From contig CAWGGG010000001.1 in NCBI GenBank assembly GCA_963822145.1, positions 1 to 64,000 on the forward strand: 64,000 nucleotides of DNA. The letters are read 5' to 3'. The stretch is from UBA5072 sp963822145. GTDB taxonomy: Bacteria > Bacteroidota > Bacteroidia > Bacteroidales > UBA10428. Under the pieces are notes generated by a model. The model searched no databases. It worked only from the letters and a program-made list of their open reading frames with translations, and was not told the DNA's origin. A program made the position numbers and the translations under genes. Below, piece by piece: positions 26,818 to 35,800 of this stretch (within the stretch, counting starts at the first letter, position 1; each line of letters begins with the position of its first letter).

Positions 26818-27104
26818 GAAACAAGGATTTGTTCTACTTCTGTATTGGATTGACCGGATTTTTATAGCATAAGAGCAACTAAAACCATTACCATAATGAT
26901 TTGTGTGGAATTGTTTTCATGGTAATGGATTCAGGATCAAATTTCAATGAATTAAATGTAAGCTTTTTGGTGCTGGAAATCTTTACATAATTCCAATATT
27001 GATTTACATAATTCACACATTTACCGGATCATTAACGGATATTGATAATCCGAACCTGCATGATTACGCACTTGCCAGTCTTGTATTTTTCCTCATTCAC
27101 GTTC

Positions 27105-28769
27105 TCACTCATGCTCTCCATAACCCTTCCATCCTGGTCCCCTTACTAACCGTCCAGGCTTTGCGCCGGTGTGTTCACCATTCCTGATAACCTGTATGCC
27201 ATTCACAAAGACATGCAGCATGCCGGTGGCGTACTGGCGTGGTTTCTCAAAAGTTGCATTGTCCTTTATCTTTTCCGGATCAAATATTACCACATCAGCA
27301 TAATAGCCTTTCTTTAACGCCCCCCGTTTCCTGATCTTCAAGTTGGAGGCCGGCAGGGAGGTGAGCTTTCGGATGGCCTCCTCAAGCGGAATGACCTTTT
27401 CTTCCCGAACATATATCCCCAGCAGTTTGGCAAAATTGCCATAAGCTCGCGGATGGGTGCCGGATTTGAGGAATACACCCGATGTGCCGCCAGATTCCGC
27501 ATCGGAACAGAAGCTCATCCAGGGAAGTGCGATCTGCCGTTTCACATTGTGCTCCGACATGGAGAAATAAACCACCCCGACCCTGCTTCCATCCTGTATG
27601 ACGAGATCCATCACGGTCTCTTCCGGTGATTTCTTTCTCATCCGGGCAATTTCTCCCAGTGTTTTTCCGGTGAGGTATTTCAGCGAGTCATTATTGAATC
27701 CGGTAATCAATATTTTTTCTGCAGAACCTGTTTTCTGAAGGATCGACTGATGGATATCCTCCCCCACCCTTTCTCTGATCATCGGGTCAGCAAGTCTTTT
27801 GGCCCATTCATGATATCCGCCTTCCTGAACCCAGGTGGGCATAATGATATCAAAACCGGTCCAGCTGGCCACATAATTGTACATATCCGCGGTTATCTGC
27901 AAACCAGCTGTACGCGCTGAATCAACTTTCCTGATCACTTCATCAATCAGGCTCCAGCTCGATCTTCCCGATTGCTTCAAATGATAAACTTCCGCCCGGG
28001 TATTGGATTCGGAAGCAATCCTGATGAATTCATCCATGCTGGTCAGAAGCCTGTCACCTTCATCCCGCAAATGCGAGATATACATGCCATCATACCGGGC
28101 TGCCACCTTACAAAGAGCTATCAGTTCATCCGTTGTGGCAAAACTTGCAGGCACATACTGGAGCGCCGAGCTCAGTCCCAGTGCTCCTTCCTCCATGGCC
28201 TCACTCAGTAAGATCTTCATGCTGTCCAGTTCCTGAACGGTAGGATGACGATCCTGATACCCCATCATATACACCCTGAGCGTGGTGGCCCCGACAAAAG
28301 ATGCAATATTGGTCGAAACACCCCTCCTTTCAAGAAATTGCAAGTATTCTCCCAGGGTGGTCCAGGCAATTTCATATCTTATATCCCCCTGGTCATTTTT
28401 CATCTTTTCTTTCATCTTCGCATTCAATGGGCCCATCGACACCCCTTCTCCCATAACCTCCAGGGTTACTCCCTGTCTGATATCGCTCTGTGAACGGCCA
28501 TCCTCAATAAGCGATTCATTGGCCCAGCTCAGCATATTGATGAACCCGGGCGCAACAATCAATCCGGTTGCATTAACCTCGGTTTTACCCTTCTGCTTCT
28601 TCAGGTCACCGATAAAAGCAATGGTATCTGCTTTTATACCGATATCAGCAACAAATATTGGTGAACCGGAACCATCACAGATGCGTCCATTGCGGATCAG
28701 GACATCAAACCTTTCAGGAGATCCGCACCCAGCGAGAAGTATTACCAGAATAAAAATGAGCCTTGTCAT
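27105..28769 (-). CDS. D-aminoacylase-like amidohydrolase lipoprotein
   Basis: The 554-residue protein has a lipobox (ILLAGC, Cys15). The amidohydrolase fold of N-acyl-D-amino-acid deacylases follows: FDVLIRNGRICDGSG start, HLRDEGD, YHLKQSG, and the conserved catalytic Asp in FCSDAESGG. The usual HxH after APGFI is replaced (APGFINMLSWAN), and the Cys/Asn of the metal loop (normally VVGNCG) reads VMGEGVS. The metal site is therefore altered compared with D-aminoacylase. Anchored in the envelope, it might act on D-amino-acid conjugates or dipeptides from peptidoglycan. The gene stands alone, and its substrate is not readable. Confidence 0.8.
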   Translation of the reverse strand: MTRLIFILVILLAGCGSPERFDVLIRNGRICDGSGSPIFVADIGIKADTIAFIGDLKKQKGKTEVNATGLIVAPGFINMLSWANESLIEDGRSQSDIRQGVTLEVMGEGVSMGPLNAKMKEKMKNDQGDIRYEIAWTTLGEYLQFLERRGVSTNIASFVGATTLRVYMMGYQDRHPTVQELDSMKILLSEAMEEGALGLSSALQYVPASFATTDELIALCKVAARYDGMYISHLRDEGDRLLTSMDEFIRIASESNTRAEVYHLKQSGRSSWSLIDEVIRKVDSARTAGLQITADMYNYVASWTGFDIIMPTWVQEGGYHEWAKRLADPMIRERVGEDIHQSILQKTGSAEKILITGFNNDSLKYLTGKTLGEIARMRKKSPEETVMDLVIQDGSRVGVVYFSMSEHNVKRQIALPWMSFCSDAESGGTSGVFLKSGTHPRAYGNFAKLLGIYVREEKVIPLEEAIRKLTSLPASNLKIRKRGALKKGYYADVVIFDPEKIKDNATFEKPRQYATGMLHVFVNGIQVIRNGEHTGAKPGRLVRGPGWKGYGEHE

Positions 28770-28949
28770 GGAAAGGGTTTTAGATATTCAAATTTAAAAA
28801 AATAAGCCTTCCCCTTTTTATCGCTCTTAAAATCGCATTATTTTCCTCATCATTAGAGAGGAATCGCTATGGCAAATTATTTTACAGGACTATCATGTAT
28901 CAATAATAAGCACAAGAGGTACGGTATTTTGGTGGAAAAAATTGATTGA

Positions 28950-29674
28950 TGCAACAGGATCGATAAAACGGATATAAAACTGGTTGGCTTATACGAACCC
29001 AATCGTGAATTGGCGGAACGATATGCCAGATCCTATCATTTTGATCCAGGCTTGATCTATGATGACCTGGGTGAGATGCTGGATCGCGTAAAACCTGAAG
29101 CTGTTGCAGCATTCGGCTCCATTTATGCACACCTGGCCGTGGTTGAGGCATGTGCGCCCAGAGGAATCCATGTGATGGTTGAAAAGCCGTTGGCCATCAA
29201 TATGGAACACGCTACAAGAATGCGGGAGCTGGCAAAAAAATACAACATACACTTGCTCACCAATTATGAAACCTCATGGTATCCGTCAACCGCAAAGTCT
29301 TATCAATTGGTCAACGACAGCAATTTTGTGGGTTCAATAAGAAAGGTGGTTGTGCATGACGGGCATCATGGAACTGGCCGTTTGGCAGGAAGGATATGGA
29401 AATATACGGTGAAAACGGATACATCATTGCCGAAAACAACAGGGACTTGCGTCTGAGGAACCGGGAAACTGGCAAAGAACATACCAGACAGATAACTTCG
29501 AATGACATTGTGGTGCATGAGGACCCGTTTACCTATTTTGCAGGCGTTATCCGTGGTAAAATCATCATGACGGATGATGACCTTTATTCGCTTGAAAATA
29601 ATGTAATGGTAGTCAGGATTCTGGATGCCGCCAGAGAATCTGCCAAAACCGGGAAAACGGTTGAATTTAAATAG
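28950..29674 (+). pseudogene. Decayed Gfo/Idh/MocA oxidoreductase
   Basis: Two fragments in different frames match one oxidoreductase. The first (about 28950-29386) runs from IKLVGLYEPNRELAERY through VMVEKPLAINMEHA to HDGHHGTGRLAG. The second (from about 29387) resumes with RKDMEIYGENGYI and ends GKTVEFK. The N-terminal glycine-rich nucleotide motif is absent, a stop at 28947 precedes the frame, and roughly 100 central residues are deleted at a junction near 29372-29387 with a frame change. It cannot make a working enzyme. It resembles cytoplasmic members rather than the Tat-exported ones. Confidence 0.8.
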
Positions 29675-29725
29675 TGAACCGGAAAGACCAATATCTATCA
29701 ATATGTATTCATGGATAGTGAATTT

Positions 29726-31093
29726 TTAGTTAAAATGGTAATAAAATGCAAGCAGGAATCCATCACTGAGGTTATAGGTCTTTCTTAAATAACCCGGAGT
29801 TTCATCATCGCCTTTATAAATGTTTGGCAATCCTAACATGAAGAACAGTCCTGGGGCCAAAGACAAATGATCAGAAAGATAAAATTCAAATTCACTACCC
29901 AATCTTATCCCTATGTCACATGCTTTGTACTGTGAACTGATATTTTCCTGATCCGTGTTTATTTTCAGATTAGCCTGGTGCAAGAAGGATATATAGCCTC
30001 CGACAAGCATATTTATTGAAGAATGTTTCAGAAAACGTTCTTTGCCGATAAATTTGTATTTTACAGAAAGTGCAATCAGTGAATACTTAAGGGTAATTTT
30101 TTTGGGTGCGTAAAGCCCATGAATATACCCATGGTATTGCTGACCGGTAAATGAGTAAAGAAATCCATCTGCCTGAAGCGACCATTTCTTTCTTAATAAA
30201 TAATTCATGCTTAGTCCAATATCAGGGTAAAAAGAAATTTCAGTTGAAGTGAAAGATTCAGACTTAAGCCCCTCCATTGTTTCGTTATTTAACAGCCACG
30301 TATTCTTAACCGATGCTGTCAGGCCAATAGAAATACGCCCATTGTCAGTCAATGGCAATGAGGATGTTGCACTTTGCGAGATATTACTGGTTCTCAAACT
30401 GTTATAATCTGTTTCAAAAAGCAGTTTATTAATTTTCAGGTCATTAGGAATTGGCTCCGTAGGAATATCGGATTTTTCAGCCAGAATCTCATTGGGGTAT
30501 ACAGTCAGGTTTGAATCTGCTAATTCTGAAACTTCCGGAAATATAAAATCAACATCACTACTTACCGATAGGGGCGTGACATATGTCAGACTGGTATTTT
30601 TATCAGCTGCAGTGGATGGCTTGATGAAGTCTTTATTTTTGCTAAATGAGCTGATTAGTTCTGATGGCACATTTCTGTTTACCTTTCCTCCTCTATTGAA
30701 AGCTCCTGGTTTATCTATGATAATCGGTTTAGCAGATTGTTGACTTTGTTTGTTTCCCATCATAATATCCGGTTTTACGCTCCCATAATCGGGCATTGGC
30801 TTCTTCACGGAGATCACTGAGATTAAGATAATCAGAATAGCTGCTATGGCTTTGACCAATAAACCGGAACCCGAATTTGCCGGCATTTCTATATCAAGAT
30901 CCGATGAAATGTTGCTCCAAATCTCTTCAATATCCAGTGCTTCGGATATTTCTTCCCAAGATGCATCCAGTTCATCCTGTTGCAATGGAATATAAGAACC
31001 CAGGTCAGACTGATTTTCAATAAAATCTTCAACCTGTTTACGATAGTCATCTGATATGTTGTCCTTACCGTGCAATGATGTTAATTTTTGCAT
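29726..31093 (-). CDS. Anti-sigma-like membrane protein fused to a beta-barrel-like domain
   Basis: The 455-residue protein has an acidic cytoplasmic N-terminus (about 1-75, many Asp/Glu and Trp-Glu-Glu-Ile patterns). One transmembrane helix follows (about 79-98), then a long low-complexity linker. The C-terminus (about 255-455) shows alternating beta strands ending in an aromatic residue (LLAFYYHFN), as in porin-family outer-membrane barrels. It overlaps the sigma factor gene by 29 bases, so it is the likely anti-sigma partner. The coexistence of an inner-membrane helix and a barrel-like end on one chain is odd. Confidence 0.7.
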   Translation of the reverse strand: MQKLTSLHGKDNISDDYRKQVEDFIENQSDLGSYIPLQQDELDASWEEISEALDIEEIWSNISSDLDIEMPANSGSGLLVKAIAAILIILISVISVKKPMPDYGSVKPDIMMGNKQSQQSAKPIIIDKPGAFNRGGKVNRNVPSELISSFSKNKDFIKPSTAADKNTSLTYVTPLSVSSDVDFIFPEVSELADSNLTVYPNEILAEKSDIPTEPIPNDLKINKLLFETDYNSLRTSNISQSATSSLPLTDNGRISIGLTASVKNTWLLNNETMEGLKSESFTSTEISFYPDIGLSMNYLLRKKWSLQADGFLYSFTGQQYHGYIHGLYAPKKITLKYSLIALSVKYKFIGKERFLKHSSINMLVGGYISFLHQANLKINTDQENISSQYKACDIGIRLGSEFEFYLSDHLSLAPGLFFMLGLPNIYKGDDETPGYLRKTYNLSDGFLLAFYYHFN

Positions 31094-31631
31094 TATTACC
31101 GCCGATCCATTGCTGCAGTAATTGTTTGGCCCTGTTAATCTGAGATTTTGACGTACCTATGGAAATTTTAAGGAGGCGTGCGATCTCTTTATGGCTATAT
31201 CCTTCGATCGCATATAGTTGAAAAATCATCCTTGCTCCTTTAGGTAAGCTGTTTACTTTTGATATTATATCTTCTGTATTCAGAACCGAAGCAATGGATT
31301 CCTCATTTGAACACAGCTGAGTAATCTTTTCAATTGGAACAAACTGAACATTACTATGATATTTCCTGTAATAATCTATTGCGGTATTTGTAATTATTTT
31401 TTTGATCCAGGTCTTAAGCAGGCCCTTTCTGTCAAAACTGTTAATGTTTTTGAAAATCTTTAAAAACGCCTCCTGAAGTATGTCCTTGGCCCTGTCACGA
31501 TCATTTTCGTAAATAAGGCACAATTTGAACATAGCTCCGGCATAACGCCTATACAGCATTTCCTGGCTTTTTCTGTTATTCTCCCTGCAACCACTGATTA
31601 AGTCATCGTCGCTCGTTTCCTTACATTTCAT
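31065..31631 (-). CDS. ECF RNA polymerase sigma factor
   Basis: The 188-residue sigma-70 family protein starts at the ATG at 31631 (MKCKETSDDDLISGC). The open frame extends to 31688, but its first 19 residues have no family counterpart. Region 2 shows RDRAKDILQEAFLKIFKNI and LLKTWIKKIITNTAIDYYRK. Region 4 shows the helix-turn-helix YSHKEIARLLKISIGTSKSQ. Members direct polymerase to promoters with AAC at -35 and CGTC at -10, and such a pair lies upstream of this operon. It sits between a lipoprotein gene (22-base gap) and the anti-sigma-like gene (overlap). Confidence 0.9.
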   Translation of the reverse strand: MKCKETSDDDLISGCRENNRKSQEMLYRRYAGAMFKLCLIYENDRDRAKDILQEAFLKIFKNINSFDRKGLLKTWIKKIITNTAIDYYRKYHSNVQFVPIEKITQLCSNEESIASVLNTEDIISKVNSLPKGARMIFQLYAIEGYSHKEIARLLKISIGTSKSQINRAKQLLQQWIGGNNAKINIIAR

Positions 31632-31653
31632 TAATTTAATAGGTAGTAGATCC

Positions 31654-32466
31654 CTACTTGGTAATAAAAACACTGGATGATATGGCAAGTCGGTATAATA
31701 TAATCTCGTACAGATTCTTATTAGTATTACTTGAAATAATGACTTTCTTATTTAAATCATCGCCGGAAATATCAGCCGCTTCGAATGACTCCCCGCTAAT
31801 TGTTTCAAAGGCATAAGGTAAATTGAGTGAAAAAACAGCATTGTAGGCTGTATTTTCCGACAATACTATACTGGAATTACTACTGTTATGGTAAGACATA
31901 ATACTAAACTGCTCTGTATCGTCGACAATAAAAAGAAATGGGATGACATAAACCGAATCAAGTATTCCGAAATCCCACACATAGTACCATGCCTTTCTGA
32001 AACATCCATGAATGACAAGTCCAACGTTTTGCAAATCAGCATCATTAGCTTCAACGTAATCGTCTGTGACTATACTATTTAAATAAATGTTCCATTTCAT
32101 ATTGTTGTAAATTCCCTGAGGTAAGTCAAAAGAGGAAATTAATGCCTGCTGTTCCGCTATATATTTATTTGGGGCAAATTTGACCTGATAATTAATTCTT
32201 GGATCTGTTTCAAAAAAGACATCCCCTCCGGTCTCTCGTTGCCCTTCGAACTGAATCTTCTGAATACCGATTTCCCCCTCAGTAAAGTCAAAACTTTCTG
32301 AATACATATTATCTGGCATGAATTCAACCAGCTTGATCTCAACAGAACCTGGTTGTTCAATACCAATTCTATAATTAACCCTGACAGGTAAGGTAAGTTC
32401 ATCCTTTTCACTACACGCACCAATGAACAGGATCAGGATGGTAAATATGATTTTTTCCCCGGCCAT
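31654..32466 (-). CDS. Lipoprotein of unknown function in the ECF operon
   Basis: The 270-residue protein has a signal ending in a lipobox (LFIGAC, Cys18) followed by SEKDE. The rest is predicted mainly beta strand, with repeated charged and aromatic patches, and I do not recognise a family. It is the first gene of the operon (lipoprotein, sigma factor, anti-sigma-like protein). It could be a sensor or a target of the regulon. Confidence 0.7.
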   Translation of the reverse strand: MAGEKIIFTILILFIGACSEKDELTLPVRVNYRIGIEQPGSVEIKLVEFMPDNMYSESFDFTEGEIGIQKIQFEGQRETGGDVFFETDPRINYQVKFAPNKYIAEQQALISSFDLPQGIYNNMKWNIYLNSIVTDDYVEANDADLQNVGLVIHGCFRKAWYYVWDFGILDSVYVIPFLFIVDDTEQFSIMSYHNSSNSSIVLSENTAYNAVFSLNLPYAFETISGESFEAADISGDDLNKKVIISSNTNKNLYEIILYRLAISSSVFITK

Positions 32467-32487
32467 TGACTTACTTTTTTACAGTAA

Positions 32488-32513
32488 GACGAAAAAGGAT
32501 TAACAAGGGTTGG
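32488..32513 (-). promoter_or_regulatory. Predicted ECF-type promoter of the sigma operon
   Basis: On the minus strand, CCAACCC (32507-32513, with AACC at 32508-32511) is followed by a 16-base spacer and CGTC (32488-32491). This is the classic ECF -35/-10 combination, 22 bases before the lipoprotein start. It implies autoregulation by the sigma factor in the same operon. Confidence 0.6.
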
Positions 32514-32615
32514 AATCTACCCGTTAAATATATGTAAATATCTGATTTATTGCGTTTTGATACAGATAATTTCTATCAGATTCCGAGAAAAGAGTGTGTG
32601 TACATGCTGTACAAG

Positions 32616-32690
32616 TGGGACGTACTGGATTCGAACCAGTGACCTCTTGCGTGTGAAGCAAGCGCTCTGAACCGGCTGAGCTAACGTCCC
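32616..32690 (-). tRNA. tRNA-Val (anticodon CAC)
   Basis: The minus strand folds into a complete cloverleaf. The 7-base acceptor stem pairs GGGACGT with ACGTCCC, the D arm is GCTC/GAGC, and the anticodon arm is CTTGC-TTCACAC-GCAAG. The T arm is ACTGG-TTCGAAT-CCAGT and the discriminator is A. Anticodon CAC reads GUG valine codons. CCA is not encoded. Confidence 0.95.
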
Positions 32691-32819
32691 GGTTAAGACA
32701 AATATAGGCAATAGTTACGATCAACCATTAACTTACCGGGTCGGAATTCTGGTCCTTTCTTCAATTTGGATTTTCAAGACCTTTACAAACTGAAAGTCGT
32801 GCATAACCATCCGGAGGTT

Positions 32820-35800
32820 TCATGAGATCTGGTACTTCAGGTATTTCCTCGGGGAGACCCCGAAATAGTTCCTGAAAGTTTTGGTAAAATGTGATGGATT
32901 TGAAATTCCCACACTGTTAGCGATCTCAGTGATGTTCCCGGCTTTTCCCAGAAGGAGCTCTGCCGCTTTCTCAAGCCTGATATTCCGTATGAGTGTTCCC
33001 GGAGACATTCCTGTCAGTATTTTCAGCTTGCGGGTAAGATGGGTTCTGCTCATGCCAAGTTGTTCCATCAGCGCTCCAACATCAAACGAGTCATCTTCGA
33101 TCTTTGCGTTGATTGTCTTGATGACCCGCATCATAAACCTGTCATCAACCGATTCAGGAGGATTATTCCCTTTTTCAAGAAGATGAAATCTGCTGTATTT
33201 CTGTTTGAGCCTGCTTCTTAACACCAGCAGATTGGATATCCTCATGCTCAGCTCTGTCATATTGAACGGCTTGACAATATAATCATCCGCACCGGTCTTA
33301 AGTCCGGCCATTTTATCTTCTGAAGTGGCTTTGGCGGTCAGCATGATTACCGGTATATGGCTGGTCCGTTCATCGTTTTTGAGGATCGTGCACAGTTCAA
33401 GGCCATCGATATCCGGCATCATAATATCGGTTACAATCAGATCGGGCATCATGGTGAACGCTGTATTCAGCCCGGTCTTGCCGTTTTCCGATTCAAGAAT
33501 GACATAGTCATGTTCCAGTGTTTGTTTAATAAAAGTCCGCAGGTCCTCATTGTCTTCGATGATCAGTAAATGCATCCTGCCCTTCGGAACAGTCTTTCCT
33601 GTTTCACTTTCCGGGTGATCATGGTGGGTAATGATGATCCGATGTTCGGCAGGTGAAGATTGTGACGGTGCGATCACATAATCTTCAGGGGAAAGGTGGT
33701 CTTTGCCCACAGGAATATTCACCGAAAAGTCAGAACCCTTTCCGGGAGCGCTCTCCACCCTGATCTCACCATGCAGCAGGGAAACAAACTCCTGTACCAG
33801 GGAAAGTCCGATCCCGGTACCATAGCCTTCCGTTTCATGGTGACCTTCCACCCGGTAAAACCTTTCAAATATTCTGAAATGATGCTCCTCGCCGATACCG
33901 TGACCGGTATCCGTCACCCTGATCTTCAGAAGCGGGGAGGCATTGTTGTCACCCGTTTCTATTCTGATGATGCAGTGTACGGTACCGTTCCGGGGGGTGT
34001 ACTTGAATGCATTGGAAAGCAGGTTGGTAATGATCTTCTCAATCTTGTCCCGGTCGAATAATACGTTAAAGCTCATTTCAGGCAGGTCCGCTATGTACTT
34101 AATCTGCTTGGTGTCTGCAAGGGAAAGGAATTCATAAACCAGTATCCTGATACACTTAACAATATCATCTTCCGTGAGGGTAATTTTCATTTTGCCTGCA
34201 TCGAGCCTGGAGATATCCAGTAATTGGTTGACCAGGTTCATCAGCCGGTGCGCATTTCTTTTCATCAGGTCGATCATCCCCGGCATTTTTCTTTCATCGG
34301 TCCCTTCCTTTGAAATTTGCTCAATAGGACCAAGAATAAGCGATAAGGGTGTCCTGATCTCATGGGCAATATCAGTGAAGAAATGGGTTTTTATCCGGTC
34401 AATTTCAGCCAGCTGCAGGTTCTTCTTCTCGAGTTCCGCAGTGGCAGCCTTAATCTCAGATTCCAGCCTTTTTTTATCATTTCTGAGATTGTATTCCCTT
34501 CTTCTGATATATATCCAACTGAGTAAAGCAATGACAGCAAGGTAGGATATATAGGCAATGGCTGTTCTGTACCATGGAGGATATATCCTGATATTCAGCG
34601 AAATTCCCGATGGATTCCAAATTCCGTCATTGTTTGATCCGGTCACCCAGAATTTGTAACGGCCGGGCGGCATGTTTTTGTAATCGGCAGTCATGCCCTG
34701 ATCAACCAGTGAGGTATCCCGGTCATATCCTTCCATGAAATACCGGTACTGATTTCGCTCAGGATTCAGATAGTTCAACACGGCAAATTCAAATCCAATC
34801 GTATTCAGTTTATAAGGGAGGCTGATCGCATTCAGCGAACTTACCGCGCTGTCATCCGGAAAGATCTTGTTATAATCCGTTCCGTTAATTAGCAGTCTGG
34901 TCAAATAAACGGGAGGAATACTCCTGTTGAGCGGAATATCTTCTTCAAATACATAAAGCTGGTTGTCATTTAAAATCAGAATCTTCCCCGATTCCAACTG
35001 GAATGACTGAATGTCAAACTGAAGCTTTGGTGTTTTGATCAGCCGCGCATTCTTGTTCACGGGATCATAAACGGTAATTCCCCTGCTATGGGCAATCCAT
35101 AGCCTGTCCCTGCTGTCAATCAGCAGATCAAAATATTCCGTACCGGATTCTTCACGGGCAAGGCTTACTTTAGAGAACGTTTCGCGCTGCCTGTCGAACT
35201 GATACATACCATACCGGCTGTTTAAAATGAAGACTTCACCTTTGCTGTTTTCCTCCACCCGGATATTGTTCTGTGTAAAAGAGGACGAGCCGTCCAGAAC
35301 CCTGCCATAATCTGTGATTTCAAGATCCGGCATGCGGATGGTCCTCATGGTCCCGCTCGTGATGATCCAGAATTTTCCCCGGCTGTCGATCAGAAAATCC
35401 CTCAGCTGTATAATATCATGAATTTCAGACGGTTTAGTGAAAATCAGGACAGGATCCAGGGTATTCCTGAGCGGGTCAATCCTGTACAATCCCCTGGCAG
35501 TGGCAACCCAGATAATGCCGGCTTTATCCTCACGGATCAGCGGCATATAAATCACTTCGGAGTAACCCGGAGGTTTATTATGGGTCATCAGGGTCAGTTC
35601 CTGGGATAGCGGTTTAAATCTTGCGATGTTCCCACTTTTATCCCCGAACCATAGATTTCCTTTACTGTCTTTGAATCCGCCTCCGGCAATGCTGTCGCCA
35701 TCGGGGAATTTGAACCGGCTTATAGCAAATGGCGAAGAAAGATCGAAGTTCCTGCAGACATACGTTCCCTGCAAAAACAGAAAATAGACATCATGCTGAT

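Noticed and set aside
29010..29674. Two separate oxidoreductase-like ORFs as independent genes
   Set aside because: They are pieces of one family in different frames, with missing start and centre, so treated as one pseudogene.
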